A model generated the notes under the pieces. That model saw nothing but the letters and a program-made list of their open reading frames with translations. It was not told where the DNA came from and did no database searches. Shown piece by piece: positions 32,666-41,784 of a stretch of DNA of 64,000 nucleotides; the first letter of the stretch is position 1, and the number at the start of each line of letters is the position of its first letter. The translations under genes and the position numbers were made by a program. Source of the DNA: Streptomyces sp. GSL17-111 (lineage in GTDB: Bacteria; Actinomycetota; Actinomycetes; Streptomycetales; Streptomycetaceae); assembly GCF_037911585.1 (NCBI RefSeq), contig NZ_JBAJNS010000001.1:4325501-4389500 (forward strand), written 5' to 3'.

Positions 32666-34755
32666 TGGGCCGCCTGGCCCGGCTTGCCGCAGCACACGGC
32701 GTCGCGACCTCCTACGCGCCCGGCCCCGGCCGGACGGTCGACGTGCCGCAGGAAACGGTCGTCGCCGTCCTCGCCGCGCTCGGTGTCGACGCCTCCACCC
32801 CCGAAGCCGTCCGCCAGGCCCTCGACGCACACGGGCAGCAGGCCTCCGCTCGCCTGCTGCCCCCCACCGTCGTGCTGCGTTCCGGCCAGGACGACCCGGC
32901 CGCCTCTCTGCCGCCGCTGCCTCCCGGGACCGCACTGCGGGTCGACACGGAGGACGGCGGTCGCTGCGACCCGGGCCCCGACCTGCCGCTCGGCGTGCAC
33001 ACCCTCCGGGCACACGCCCCCGACGGCCGCTCCGCCCGCTCCGCCCTCATCGTCGCCCCCCGGCGGTTAGCCCTGCCCGACGGCCGCTCGCACGGCCTGA
33101 TGGTGCAGCTGTACTCCCTGCTCTCCTCCCGCTCCTGGGGCATGGGCGACCTGGCGGACCTCGCCGAACTCGCCGCCTGGGCCGGCCGGACCACCGGCGC
33201 CGGGTTCGTCCAGCTCAACCCCCTGCACGTGGCCGTGCCCGCCACCGGTGACGCGGCCACCGACCCCTCGCCCTACCGGCCCTCCTCCCGGCGCTTCGCC
33301 GACCCCGTCCACCTGCGCATCGAGGACGTCCCCGAGTACGCCTACCTCACCGGGCCCGCCCGCAGCCGCATGGAGCGGCTCACCGAGCGGGCCGCCCGGC
33401 TGCGCGACGGTGTCCTGCGCAAGGACGCCCACATCGACCGGGACGCCGTGTGGGCCCTGAAGCGCGACGCGCTGGAACTGCTCCGCGCTGTCCCGCTCGG
33501 CCCCGGCCGCCGCGCCGACTACTGCGCCTACCTGGCACGGGGCGGCCAGGCCCTGGAGGACCACGCCCTGTGGTGCGCCCTCGCCGAGCTGCACGGACCC
33601 GACTGGCGCTCCTGGCCCACCGGCCTGACGGACCCCCGCTCCGCCCGCACGGCCCGCGCCCGCACCCAGCACCTGGACCGGGTGGACTTCCACTGCTGGC
33701 TCGCCTGGCTCACCGACGGCCAGCTCGCCCGGGCCCAGCGGGCCGCCACGGACGCCGGCATGGCCGTCGGCCTCGTGCACGACCTGGCCGTGGGCGTGCA
33801 CCCCTCCGGCTCCGACGCCTGGGCCCAGCAGGACGCCCTGGCCGCCGGGATGTCGATCGGCGCTCCGCCCGACGCCTTCAACGCCGCCGGGCAGTGCTGG
33901 GGCCTGCCGCCCTGGCGGCCCGACGCGCTGGCCGCCTCCGGATACCGCCCCTACCGCGACCTGCTGCGCGGCCTCCTGGCGCACGCCGGAGCCCTGCGGG
34001 TGGACCACGTCATGGGGCAGTTCCGGCAGTGGTGGGTGCCCGAGGGCGCGCCGCCCGCGCACGGCACCTACGTCCGCTACGACGCGGGGGCGATGCTCGG
34101 GGTACTCACCCTGGAGGCCCACCGCGCCGACGCCATGGTGATCGGTGAGGACCTGGGCACCGTCGAGGACGGCGTGCGCGAGGAGCTGGCCGGACGCGGC
34201 GTGCTCGGCACCTCGGTGCTGTGGTTCGAGCGCGACTACGCGGGGGACGGGAAGCCGCTCCCGCCCGCCGGCTGGCGCGACGCCTGCCTGGCGACGGCCA
34301 CCACACACGACCTGCCCAGCACCGCCGCCCGGCTCGGCGGCGACCACGTCCAGCTGCACCACCGGCTCGGCCTGCTGGGTGAGCCGCTGCGCACCGCCCG
34401 CAGGGCGGACGCCGCCGAGCGCGCCGAGTGGCTCGCCCTCTTCGCCCGGCTCGGCCTGCTGCCGGGCGGCCACGGCGACGAGGAGGCCCGCGTGCGGGCC
34501 GTCTACCGGTTCCTCGCCGCCACCCCGGCGTGGCTGGTGGGCGTGTGGCTGCCGGACGGCGTCGGCGACCGGCGCCCGCAGAACGTCCCGGGGACGTCCC
34601 TGGAGTACCCCAACTGGCGGCTGCCCCTGGCCGACGGTGCGGGGCGTCCCAGCACGCTGGAGGAGCTGCTGGCCTCCCCCCGCCTGCACGCCCTCCTGAC
34701 GGACCTGGACGCCGCCATGGCAGCGCCCAGGTCCGTGGCTCGGGAGGCGCGCTAG
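32665..34755 (+). CDS. malQ: 4-alpha-glucanotransferase MalQ, TTA-containing (696 aa)
   Basis: ATG overlaps the previous stop by one base. Residues 1-140 form an N-terminal beta domain. The GH77 barrel follows: GLMVQLYSLLSSRSWGMGDLADLAE, FVQLNPLHVAVP, YRPSSRRFADPVHLRIEDVPE, then the nucleophile region GALRVDHVMGQFRQWW (Asp of RVDHVMG), the acid/base Glu in MVIGEDLGTVED and THDLPSTAARLGGD. It transfers maltodextrin units in glycogen/maltose metabolism. Leu135 is encoded by TTA (33067-33069), the rare Streptomyces codon read by bldA tRNA. That ties production of full-length enzyme to development. Confidence 0.96.
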   Translation: MGRLARLAAAHGVATSYAPGPGRTVDVPQETVVAVLAALGVDASTPEAVRQALDAHGQQASARLLPPTVVLRSGQDDPAASLPPLPPGTALRVDTEDGGRCDPGPDLPLGVHTLRAHAPDGRSARSALIVAPRRLALPDGRSHGLMVQLYSLLSSRSWGMGDLADLAELAAWAGRTTGAGFVQLNPLHVAVPATGDAATDPSPYRPSSRRFADPVHLRIEDVPEYAYLTGPARSRMERLTERAARLRDGVLRKDAHIDRDAVWALKRDALELLRAVPLGPGRRADYCAYLARGGQALEDHALWCALAELHGPDWRSWPTGLTDPRSARTARARTQHLDRVDFHCWLAWLTDGQLARAQRAATDAGMAVGLVHDLAVGVHPSGSDAWAQQDALAAGMSIGAPPDAFNAAGQCWGLPPWRPDALAASGYRPYRDLLRGLLAHAGALRVDHVMGQFRQWWVPEGAPPAHGTYVRYDAGAMLGVLTLEAHRADAMVIGEDLGTVEDGVREELAGRGVLGTSVLWFERDYAGDGKPLPPAGWRDACLATATTHDLPSTAARLGGDHVQLHHRLGLLGEPLRTARRADAAERAEWLALFARLGLLPGGHGDEEARVRAVYRFLAATPAWLVGVWLPDGVGDRRPQNVPGTSLEYPNWRLPLADGAGRPSTLEELLASPRLHALLTDLDAAMAAPRSVAREAR

Positions 34756-34790
34756 CCGACCCCGGGTGAGCGCGGCGCGGAGTCGTTCGC

Positions 34791-34803
34791 TACGTTGAGA
34801 CCG
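34791..34803 (+). promoter_or_regulatory. Leaderless-type promoter of the 76-aa membrane protein
   Basis: TACGTT (34791-34796) lies 6 nt before GTG 34803; no ribosome-binding site. Confidence 0.55.
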
Positions 34804-35033
34804 TGGTCAAGAACTATGCTGCGCGCGCCGGACTCGTCGGCGCCGTCACGACGCTGATGCTGCTGACGTCGTCCCCCGCCTTCGCGCTCACGCGGGACGA
34901 CGGTGACGACCCCGGCACGAAGGGGCTGAGCGTCGCCGAGACGCTGGGCCTCTACGTGGGCGCACCGCTGCTGCTGTTCCTGCTGATCTGCGGTCTCGTC
35001 ATGGTGGGCGACAAGACCCGCAAGGAGAGCTGA
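34803..35033 (+). CDS. Small membrane protein with signal peptide and one TM helix (76 aa)
   Basis: A signal peptide covers residues 1-29 (AARAGLVGAVTTLMLLTSSPAFA, cleavage after AFA). A short acidic extracellular stretch RDDGDDPGTKG follows, then one TM helix (LGLYVGAPLLLFLLICGLVMV) and a short basic cytoplasmic end GDKTRKES. The topology is type I. It is conserved in streptomycetes as far as I recall. No function is known. Terminated by the 15-bp hairpin 17 bp downstream. Confidence 0.82.
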   Translation: MVKNYAARAGLVGAVTTLMLLTSSPAFALTRDDGDDPGTKGLSVAETLGLYVGAPLLLFLLICGLVMVGDKTRKES

Positions 35034-35049
35034 CCCTCCCGATCCCGTC

Positions 35050-35085
35050 GAGGGCGCCCCGGGCCGACCCGCCCGGGGCGCCCTC
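35050..35085 (+). terminator. Terminator of the 76-aa membrane protein gene (15-bp stem)
   Basis: GAGGGCGCCCCGGGC (35050-35064) pairs perfectly with GCCCGGGGCGCCCTC (35071-35085) around six bases. Confidence 0.8.
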
Positions 35086-35106
35086 ACGCATGTCCGCACC
35101 CCGAGC

Positions 35107-35133
35107 CCCGGGCCGTGCCCGCCACGGCCCGGG
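35107..35133. terminator. Middle hairpin of a terminator array (11-bp stem)
   Basis: CCCGGGCCGTG (35107-35117) pairs with CACGGCCCGGG (35123-35133) around five bases, between the terminators of the convergent genes. Confidence 0.5.
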
Positions 35134-35145
35134 TGGCAGGGGGCG

Positions 35146-35182
35146 CCCGAGGGGCGGGGCCCTGCGGGCCCCGCCCCTCGGG
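35146..35182 (-). terminator. pepN terminator (16-bp perfect stem)
   Basis: CCCGAGGGGCGGGGCC (35146-35161) pairs perfectly with GGCCCCGCCCCTCGGG (35167-35182) around five bases, directly after the pepN stop on the minus strand. Confidence 0.8.
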
Positions 35183-35186
35183 GGCG

Positions 35187-37763
35187 TCAGACGGTGGCGC
35201 GGTCGGCGGCCTGCGCCCGCAGCGCGCGGTCCACACCCGCCCGGTTCTCGTTCACCAGCCGGCGCAGCGCCGCGCTGGCGTCACCGGCCGAGGCCAGCCA
35301 GGCGTCCGTCGCGTCCAGCGTCTCCTGCGAGACCTGGAGCGTCGGGTAGAGCCCGAGCGCGATCTGCTGCGCCATCTCGTGGCTGCGGGAGCGCCACACG
35401 TCGGCGAGTACCGCGAAGTACCGCTCGGTGTAGGGCGCCAGCAGCTCGCGCTGGTCGGTCTGCACGAAACCGGCGATCACGGCCTCCTGCACCGCGTTGG
35501 GCAGCCGGTCCGACTCCACGACCTCCGCCCACGCGGCGGCCTTCGCCTCGGCCGTGGGCCGGGCCGCGCGGGCGGTCGCGGCGTGCCGCTCGCCGGCCGA
35601 GGTCGCGTCCCGCTTCAGCTCCGCCGCGATGGCGTCCTCGTCCGCCCGGCCGGTGGCGGCCAGTCGCAGCAGCAGGGCCCAGCGCAGGTCGGCGTCGACG
35701 GCGAGGCCCTCGACGCTCTCACTGCCGTCCAGCAGCCCGGCGAGCAGGCCGAGCTGCTCGTCGGTGCGGGCGGTGGCGGCCAGGGCGCGGGCCCAGGCGA
35801 GCTGGTGGTCGCTGCCCGGCTCGGCGGCCCGGAGCTGCTCCAGCGCCGCCTGCGACCAGCGGCCCAGCCCCTCCTCGCGCCACTCGGGCGCCGCGTACAG
35901 GTCGAGCGCGAGCTTGACCTGCCGGTGCAGCGACTGGACGACGCCGATGTCCGACTCCTTGCCGATGCCCGCCAGCACCAGCTCCAGGTAGTCGCGCGCG
36001 GCCAGCTCGCCGTCGCGGGTCATGTCCCAGGCCGAGGCCCAGCACAGGGCGCGCGGCAGCGACTCGGTGAAGTCGCCCAGGTGCGCGGTGACGGTGGCCA
36101 GGGACTGCGCGTCCAGGCGGACCTTCGCGTAGGACAGGTCGTCGTCGTTGAGCAGGATGACGGCGGGCCGCGCCCGTCCGGCCAGCTCCGGGACCTCGGT
36201 GACGTCCCCGTCGACGTCCAGCTCGATGCGCTCGTTGCGCACCAGGGCGCCGTCCTCCAGCTCGTACAGGCCGACGGCGATGCGGTGCGGACGCAGCGTG
36301 GGCTCGCCCACCGCGCCCTCCGGCAGCGCCGGCGCCTCCTGTCGGACGGCGAAGTCGAGGATCGTGCCGTCGGCGTCGACGTTGATCTCCGGCCGCAGGA
36401 CGTTGATGCCGGCGGTCTGGAGCCACGCCTTCGACCAGGCCGTCAGGTCGCGCCCGGAGGTCTCCTCCAGCGCGCCCAGCAGGTCCGAGAGCCGGGTGTT
36501 GCCCCACTCGTGCCGCTTGAAGTACGTCTGCACGCCGCGGAAGAACGCGTCCGTGCCGACGTACGCCACCAGCTGCTTGAGCACGGAGGCGCCCTTGGCG
36601 TAGGTGATGCCGTCGAAGTTGACCAGGACGTCGTCCAGGTCCCGGATCTCGGCCATGATCGGGTGCGTGGAGGGCAGCTGGTCCTGGCGGTAGGCCCAGG
36701 TCTTCATCTGGTTGGCGAACGACGTCCAGGCGTGCGGCCAGCGGCTGCCCGGGGCGTGCGCCTGGCAGGCGATGGAGGTGTACGTGGCGAACGACTCGTT
36801 CAGCCACAGGTCGTTCCACCACTCCATGGTGACCAGGTCGCCGAACCACATGTGCGCCAGCTCGTGCAGGATGGTCTCGGCGCGGGTCTCGTACGCCGCG
36901 TCCGTCACCTTCGAGCGGAAGACGTACTGGTCCCGGATGGTGACGGCACCGGCGTTCTCCATGGCGCCCGCGTTGAACTCCGGGACGAAGAGCTGGTCGT
37001 ACTTCTCGAACGGGTACGGGTAGTCGAACTTCTCCTGGAACCAGTCGAAGCCCTGCCGCGTGACCTCGAAGATCGCCTCGGCGTCCAGGTGCTCAGCGAG
37101 CGACGGCCGGCAGTACAGGCCCAGCGGCACGCTGCGCCCCTCGCCCTCCCAGGTGCTGTGCACGCTGTGGTAGGGGCCGACGATCAGCGCGGTGATGTAG
37201 GTCGAGATGCGCGGCGTCGGCGCGAACGTCCACACCGTGTCCTGCGGGCCCGTGGGCTTCGGCGTCGGCGCGTTGGAGATGACCGTCCACCCGGCGGGCG
37301 CGGTGACGGTGAACCGGAACGACGCCTTCAGGTCCGGCTGCTCGAAGCAGGCGAAGACGCGGCGCGCGTCCGGCACCTCGAACTGCGTGTAGAGGTAGGC
37401 CTGCTGGTCCACCGGGTCGACGAAGCGGTGCAGCCCCTCACCGGTGTTGGTGTAGGCGCAGTCCGCGACGACGGTCAGCTCGTTCACGCCCGCCGCGACG
37501 GAGCGCAGGGCGATCCGGGAGTCGGCGAACACCTCGGCCGGGTCCAGCGCCTCGCCGTTCAGCCGCACCTCGTGCACGGCCGGGGCGACGAGGTCGACGA
37601 AGGTGCTCGTGGGCTCGCTCGCCTCGAAGCGGACCGTCGTCTCCGAGCGGAACGTCCCGCCCTCCTGCGCCCCGGAGAGGTCCAGCTCCACGGTGTACGC
37701 GTCCACGGTCAGGACGCGCGCCCGTTCCTGCGCCTCGTCACGGGTCAGATTCGTCCCAGGCAC
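35187..37763 (-). CDS. pepN: Aminopeptidase N, M1 family (858 aa)
   Basis: GTG start (VPGTNLTRDEAQERAR) with GGGAGA upstream. The M1 exopeptidase motif GAMENAG is at about residue 266, and zinc motif HELAHMWFGD begins at about 299, with the second Glu in NESFATY about 20 residues later. A C-terminal ERAP1-like helical domain covers the last 350 residues. It removes N-terminal residues from peptides in the cytoplasm. A second paralogue lies upstream on the same strand at 39052-41655, with a DUF559-like gene between. It is the downstream member of the array and the better match to housekeeping PepN. Confidence 0.95.
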   Translation of the reverse strand: MPGTNLTRDEAQERARVLTVDAYTVELDLSGAQEGGTFRSETTVRFEASEPTSTFVDLVAPAVHEVRLNGEALDPAEVFADSRIALRSVAAGVNELTVVADCAYTNTGEGLHRFVDPVDQQAYLYTQFEVPDARRVFACFEQPDLKASFRFTVTAPAGWTVISNAPTPKPTGPQDTVWTFAPTPRISTYITALIVGPYHSVHSTWEGEGRSVPLGLYCRPSLAEHLDAEAIFEVTRQGFDWFQEKFDYPYPFEKYDQLFVPEFNAGAMENAGAVTIRDQYVFRSKVTDAAYETRAETILHELAHMWFGDLVTMEWWNDLWLNESFATYTSIACQAHAPGSRWPHAWTSFANQMKTWAYRQDQLPSTHPIMAEIRDLDDVLVNFDGITYAKGASVLKQLVAYVGTDAFFRGVQTYFKRHEWGNTRLSDLLGALEETSGRDLTAWSKAWLQTAGINVLRPEINVDADGTILDFAVRQEAPALPEGAVGEPTLRPHRIAVGLYELEDGALVRNERIELDVDGDVTEVPELAGRARPAVILLNDDDLSYAKVRLDAQSLATVTAHLGDFTESLPRALCWASAWDMTRDGELAARDYLELVLAGIGKESDIGVVQSLHRQVKLALDLYAAPEWREEGLGRWSQAALEQLRAAEPGSDHQLAWARALAATARTDEQLGLLAGLLDGSESVEGLAVDADLRWALLLRLAATGRADEDAIAAELKRDATSAGERHAATARAARPTAEAKAAAWAEVVESDRLPNAVQEAVIAGFVQTDQRELLAPYTERYFAVLADVWRSRSHEMAQQIALGLYPTLQVSQETLDATDAWLASAGDASAALRRLVNENRAGVDRALRAQAADRATV

Positions 37764-37846
37764 CTGGTGTCTCCCTCATCGGTAGTCTCGGGCTTCATTG
37801 CCGGCGGTCCCGCCATCCTTCCACGCCCGCCCGACCGGTGCGCGGC

Positions 37847-38902
37847 TCACCTGGGCAGCACCACGAGGTGGGCCGCCGGGTCGCGTTCCTCCCACGTCAT
37901 CAGCGCCGTGCGCACCACCGCCGCCTGCTCCCGCGGAGCGTCGCGCAGCCGCAGCGGGCACAGCCGCACCACCGTGACGCCGAGCCGCTCCAGCGCCTCC
38001 CGCCTGCGGACGTGCTCCGTCCACACGGTGTCGGCCTCCAGGACGTCGAAGCCGTCCACGCCGTCGAAGCCGTCGAAGCCGCCGAAGCCGCCGTCGTCGT
38101 GGTCGTCGTGGCCGCGCCGGACGTCCAGTTCCACGGCGACCGCCTGACCGGGCCAGTAGGCGTCCACACGGCCCAGGTACGGCCCGGCGGGCAGCCGCAG
38201 GTCGACGTTCCAGTACGGGTCCGGCAGCCCGCAGTCGCGCACCATGGCGTACAGCCGCTCCTCGCCGAGCGCGCGGCCCTCGGCGAGCAGGGCGTCGACG
38301 GCGTCCACCACGTGCGGCCGCGACAGCACCCGCGCCCGGGTCAGCTCCCGCACCAGGGTCTGTGCCTCGCAGTGCCCGCCGCGCACCGCCTCCGTCATCA
38401 GCCGCCGGACGGTGACGGCGTCGGTGAGCCGCGCCACGGCGTCGGCCACCGCGCGGGCCACCGGGGCGACGGGCACGCCCGCGACGTCCTCCGGCTCGGG
38501 CACCCGGTGCGCCCGGACGATCCGCGCCCAGCCGGCCGAGCGCAGCCGTCGGGTGTGCGGCACGAGCAGGTCGATGCGCTCCTGCGACGGCAGTGGGGGA
38601 GCGGACGGCAGCCCGTGCAGGGCCAGGGCCGCCGGTCCGGTGATCATCACCGCGCCGGGGGCGGGCTCGCGCCGGGCGTAGAGCAGGACGGCGTGAAGCC
38701 GCTCCTCGCTCGTCGCGGGCCCGGCGTGCAGCAGGTACACGCCGGGCAGCGGACGCTGCCAGGGACCGCCGCGGCGGCAGCGCTCCTGGGCGAGGGAGGT
38801 CGGCACGCCCCGCTCGCGCAGGGTGCGGGCCGTGACGACGCGCCCGCGGACGTCGGAGAGGTCACCGAGGGGGCGGGGGGTGAGCGGAGTGTCGTGGTTC
38901 AT
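37847..38902 (-). CDS. DUF559-like protein with AbiEi-type N-terminus (351 aa)
   Basis: Residues about 15-75 resemble the winged-helix and antitoxin-like N-terminus of AbiEi/DUF559 proteins (RGRVVTARTLRERGVPTS, RPLPGVYLLHAGPATSEERLHAVLLYAR, GAVMITGPAALALHGL). The C-terminal 90 residues carry an endonuclease-fold core, YLGRVDAYWPGQAVAVELDVRRGH, in which D and ExD match the PD-(D/E)xK pattern of Vsr/DUF559 nucleases. A low-complexity run of Gly-Phe-Asp units, absent from ordinary family members, interrupts the region just after that core. The function is not established. It lies between two pepN genes on the same strand. Confidence 0.75.
   Translation of the reverse strand: MNHDTPLTPRPLGDLSDVRGRVVTARTLRERGVPTSLAQERCRRGGPWQRPLPGVYLLHAGPATSEERLHAVLLYARREPAPGAVMITGPAALALHGLPSAPPLPSQERIDLLVPHTRRLRSAGWARIVRAHRVPEPEDVAGVPVAPVARAVADAVARLTDAVTVRRLMTEAVRGGHCEAQTLVRELTRARVLSRPHVVDAVDALLAEGRALGEERLYAMVRDCGLPDPYWNVDLRLPAGPYLGRVDAYWPGQAVAVELDVRRGHDDHDDGGFGGFDGFDGVDGFDVLEADTVWTEHVRRREALERLGVTVVRLCPLRLRDAPREQAAVVRTALMTWEERDPAAHLVVLPR
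38044..38119. repeat. Nine-base tandem repeats coding Gly-Phe-Asp units
   Basis: Imperfect GCCGTCGAA/GCCGCCGAA units on the plus strand, followed by a TCG/GTC-rich run, encode HDDHDDGGFGGFDGFDGVDG in the DUF559-like protein. All units keep the frame. Confidence 0.7.
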
Positions 38903-39010
38903 GCCGGGGCGATGCCCGGCCGTTCCAGGCCCCCAACCGCTGTTACCCGCTCGTCGACGAACCGGGACGATTCCGTCCTCAAGGGCGCCCGCGTGACTGC
39001 CGATAACGGG

Positions 39011-39048
39011 CCGCGCCGCCCCGCCCCACCTGGGACGGAGCGGCGCGG
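39011..39048 (-). terminator. Terminator of the upstream pepN paralogue (9-bp stem)
   Basis: CCGCGCCGC (39011-39019) pairs with GCGGCGCGG (39040-39048) across a 20-nt loop, just beyond the minus-strand stop at 39052. Confidence 0.5.
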
Positions 39049-39051
39049 TGC

Positions 39052-41655
39052 TCAGACCTCGGCCGCCGCGTCGCACGCCTGTCCGGCCAGGGCGCGCGCG
39101 AGGTCGTCGCGGGCCTCCAGCACCAGCCGGCGCAGCGCCGGCGGCGCGTCCGCGTGCGACGCCAGCCAGGCGTCCGTCGCCGCCAGCGTCTCCGGGGTGC
39201 TCAGCAGCGCCGGGTAGAGCCCGCGCACCACCGACATGCCGATCTCGATCGAACGCTCCGCCCACACCCGTTCCAGCACCGCGAAGTACCGCTCCACGTA
39301 GGGTTCGAGCAGCTCCCGCTGGCCGCCCTGCATGAAGCCGCTGATCGTGGCGTCGACGAGCGCGTTGGACAGCCGGTCGGACTCGACGACGGCGTTCCAC
39401 GCCTCCTCCTTGACCTCCGCCGAGGGGCGCGCCGCCAGGCAGCGCACCTGGTGCCGCTTGCCGGAGGCGGTGTCGTCGCGGGCCAGCTCGGCGTCGATCG
39501 CCGCCGCGTCGGCGCGGCCGGTGGCCGCGAGCCGTCCGACGAACGCCCAGCGCAGCTCCTGGTCGACGTCCAGGCCCTTGATCCGCTGCCCGCCGTCCAG
39601 CAGCTCCTGGAGCAGGGTCAGGTGCGCGTCGCCACGCGCCGTCGCGGCGAAGAACCGCGCCCAGGAGAGCTGGTGGCCGCTGCCCGGCTCGGCGGCCCGC
39701 AGCTCGCGCTCGGCGCCCTCGGCCAGCTCGCGCGCCGCGCCCGCCCGCTCCCCGGCCGTGACGTAGTGGTCGAGCGCGGTCTGCGTCCAGGCGTGCAGCA
39801 TCTGGAGCACGCCGACGTCGCTCTCGGTGCCCGCGAAGCGCAGCACCAGGCGCAGGAAGTCCCGCGCGGGCAGCAGCGCGTCCCGCGTCAGGTTCCACAC
39901 GGCCGACCAGCACAGGGCCCGGGCCAGCGGGTCCCGCACGGCGCCCAGGTCCGCGCGCAGGGTGGCCAGCGAGCGGGCGTCGGGCCGTGTCTTGCAGAAC
40001 GTGAGGTCGTCGTCGTTGACGAGCACCAGGTCGGGCCGCTCGGCGCCGGCCAGTTCGGTGACGACCGTGCGCTCCCCGGCCACGTCCAGCTCCGCGCGGG
40101 CGTACCGGGTGAGCGGGCCGCCGGGGGCCGACCGGCGGTAGAGGCCGACGGCGACGCGGTGCGGACGCAGCACCGGGTGCGCCTCGGGTGCCTCCTGGAG
40201 GACGGCCAGCTCGCGTACGCGGCCGTCCTCGCCGTAGGAGACCTCGGGGGTGAGTGTGTTGACCCCGGCGGTCTGGAGCCAGGCGCGGGCCCACTCGCCC
40301 ATGTCGCGGCCGGAGGTCTCGCTGAGCACGGCCAGCAGGTGCTCGAGGCGGGTGTTGCCGTAGGCGTGCCGCTTGAAGTAGCGGCGTGCGCCCTCCAGGA
40401 AGGCGTCCCGTCCGGCGTAGGCCACCAGCTGCTTGAGCACGGAGGCGCCCTTGGCGTAGGTGATGCCGTCGAAGTTGAGCTTGGCGTCCTCCAGGTCCCG
40501 GATGTCCGCCGTGATCGGGTGGGTGGAGGGCAGCTGGTCGGCCCGGTAGGCCCAGGCCTTGCGCCGGTTGGCGAACGTGATCCACCCGGCGTCGAACCGG
40601 GTGGCCTCCACCTGGGCGAAGGAGCCCATGAAGTCCGCGAAGGACTCCTTGAGCCACAGGTCGTCCCACCACTCCATGGTCACCAGGTCGCCGAACCACA
40701 TGTGGGCCATCTCGTGCAGGATCACGTTGGCCCGGCCCTCGTAGGAGGCCTCGGTGACCTTGCCCCGGAAGACGAACTCCTCCCGGAAGGTGACGCAGCC
40801 GGGGTTCTCCATGGCGCCGAGGTTGTACTCGGGGACGAACGCCTGGTCGTACTTGCCGAAGGGGTACGGGTAGTCGAAGTGGTCGTGGAAGAAGTCCAGA
40901 CCCTCCTTCGTCACCCGGAAGACGTCGTCGGCGTCGAAGTGCTTGGCCAGCCCCCGGCGGCACAGCGCGCCGAGCGGGATCGTCAGCTCGGTGCCGTCGG
41001 CCAGACGGCGGCTGTACCGGTCGGCCACGTAGTGGTAGGGACCGGCGACGACGGCGGTGATGTACGTCGAGATGGGCCGGGTGCGCGCGAAGCGCCAGGT
41101 GGCCGAGGCGTCGCTGTGCTGCTCGGGGGCGCCCGCCCGGTCCCCGTTGCTGAGCACCGTCCACGCCGCCGGGGCGGTGACGGTGAAGTCGAAGGGCGCC
41201 TTGAGGTCGGGCTGCTCGAAGTTGGCGAAGACCCGGCGGGCGTCGGCGGGCTCGTACTGGGTGTAGAGGTAGGTCTCCCCGTCCTCCGGATCGACGAAGT
41301 GGTGCAGCCCCTCACCGGTACGGCTGTAGGCACACGCGGCGTCGACCGTCAGCTCGTTCTCCGCCGCCAGCGGGCCGATCCGGACGCGGCTGCCGTCGAA
41401 GACGCGGTCCACCGGGAGGTCCGCGCCGTTGAGCGTCACCGAGTGGACGTGCGGTGCCAGCAGGTCGACGAAGGTCTCGGCGCCCGGACGGGAGCTGCGG
41501 AACCGGATCGTCGTGGTGGAGCGGAACGTGCGCGGGCCGTCCCCGGGGGCCGGCCCGACCGCGCCCCGCAGGTCGAGGGCCACCTCGTATCCGTCCACGG
41601 CGAGCAGCTCGGCCCGTTCCCGGGCCTCCTCACGGGTCAGGTTCTCTCCGGGCAC
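39052..41655 (-). CDS. Aminopeptidase N paralogue, M1 family (867 aa)
   Basis: GTG (VPGENLTREEARERAELLAVDGYEVALDLRG) follows AAGGAGT. GAMENPGC is at about residue 280, and zinc motif HEMAHMWFGD begins at about 314, with KESFADF following. It is therefore a complete, probably active M1 peptidase. Relative to the copy at 35187 it shares most blocks, but the third position of the zinc motif (Met for Leu) and the residues around GAMEN differ, pointing to an old duplication with changed specificity. It is divergent from the DsbA-fold gene, with a palindromic regulatory region between. Confidence 0.93.
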   Translation of the reverse strand: MPGENLTREEARERAELLAVDGYEVALDLRGAVGPAPGDGPRTFRSTTTIRFRSSRPGAETFVDLLAPHVHSVTLNGADLPVDRVFDGSRVRIGPLAAENELTVDAACAYSRTGEGLHHFVDPEDGETYLYTQYEPADARRVFANFEQPDLKAPFDFTVTAPAAWTVLSNGDRAGAPEQHSDASATWRFARTRPISTYITAVVAGPYHYVADRYSRRLADGTELTIPLGALCRRGLAKHFDADDVFRVTKEGLDFFHDHFDYPYPFGKYDQAFVPEYNLGAMENPGCVTFREEFVFRGKVTEASYEGRANVILHEMAHMWFGDLVTMEWWDDLWLKESFADFMGSFAQVEATRFDAGWITFANRRKAWAYRADQLPSTHPITADIRDLEDAKLNFDGITYAKGASVLKQLVAYAGRDAFLEGARRYFKRHAYGNTRLEHLLAVLSETSGRDMGEWARAWLQTAGVNTLTPEVSYGEDGRVRELAVLQEAPEAHPVLRPHRVAVGLYRRSAPGGPLTRYARAELDVAGERTVVTELAGAERPDLVLVNDDDLTFCKTRPDARSLATLRADLGAVRDPLARALCWSAVWNLTRDALLPARDFLRLVLRFAGTESDVGVLQMLHAWTQTALDHYVTAGERAGAARELAEGAERELRAAEPGSGHQLSWARFFAATARGDAHLTLLQELLDGGQRIKGLDVDQELRWAFVGRLAATGRADAAAIDAELARDDTASGKRHQVRCLAARPSAEVKEEAWNAVVESDRLSNALVDATISGFMQGGQRELLEPYVERYFAVLERVWAERSIEIGMSVVRGLYPALLSTPETLAATDAWLASHADAPPALRRLVLEARDDLARALAGQACDAAAEV

Positions 41656-41784
41656 GGAACGACTCCTTGTGTGACACCTGGTCTCGCATATCGAACAACG
41701 GGGGTCAGCATGCCATGACCACCGGCCGGCTGGGCAGGCCCGGATTCCGTCCCCGGCGGGAATGCGGACCGGGCCACGCGGTGT

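Noticed and set aside
35115..38147. 1010-codon plus-strand frame opposite pepN
   Set aside because: Antisense shadow of the M1 peptidase, with no start signal and only Arg/Gly/Leu-rich low-complexity sequence.
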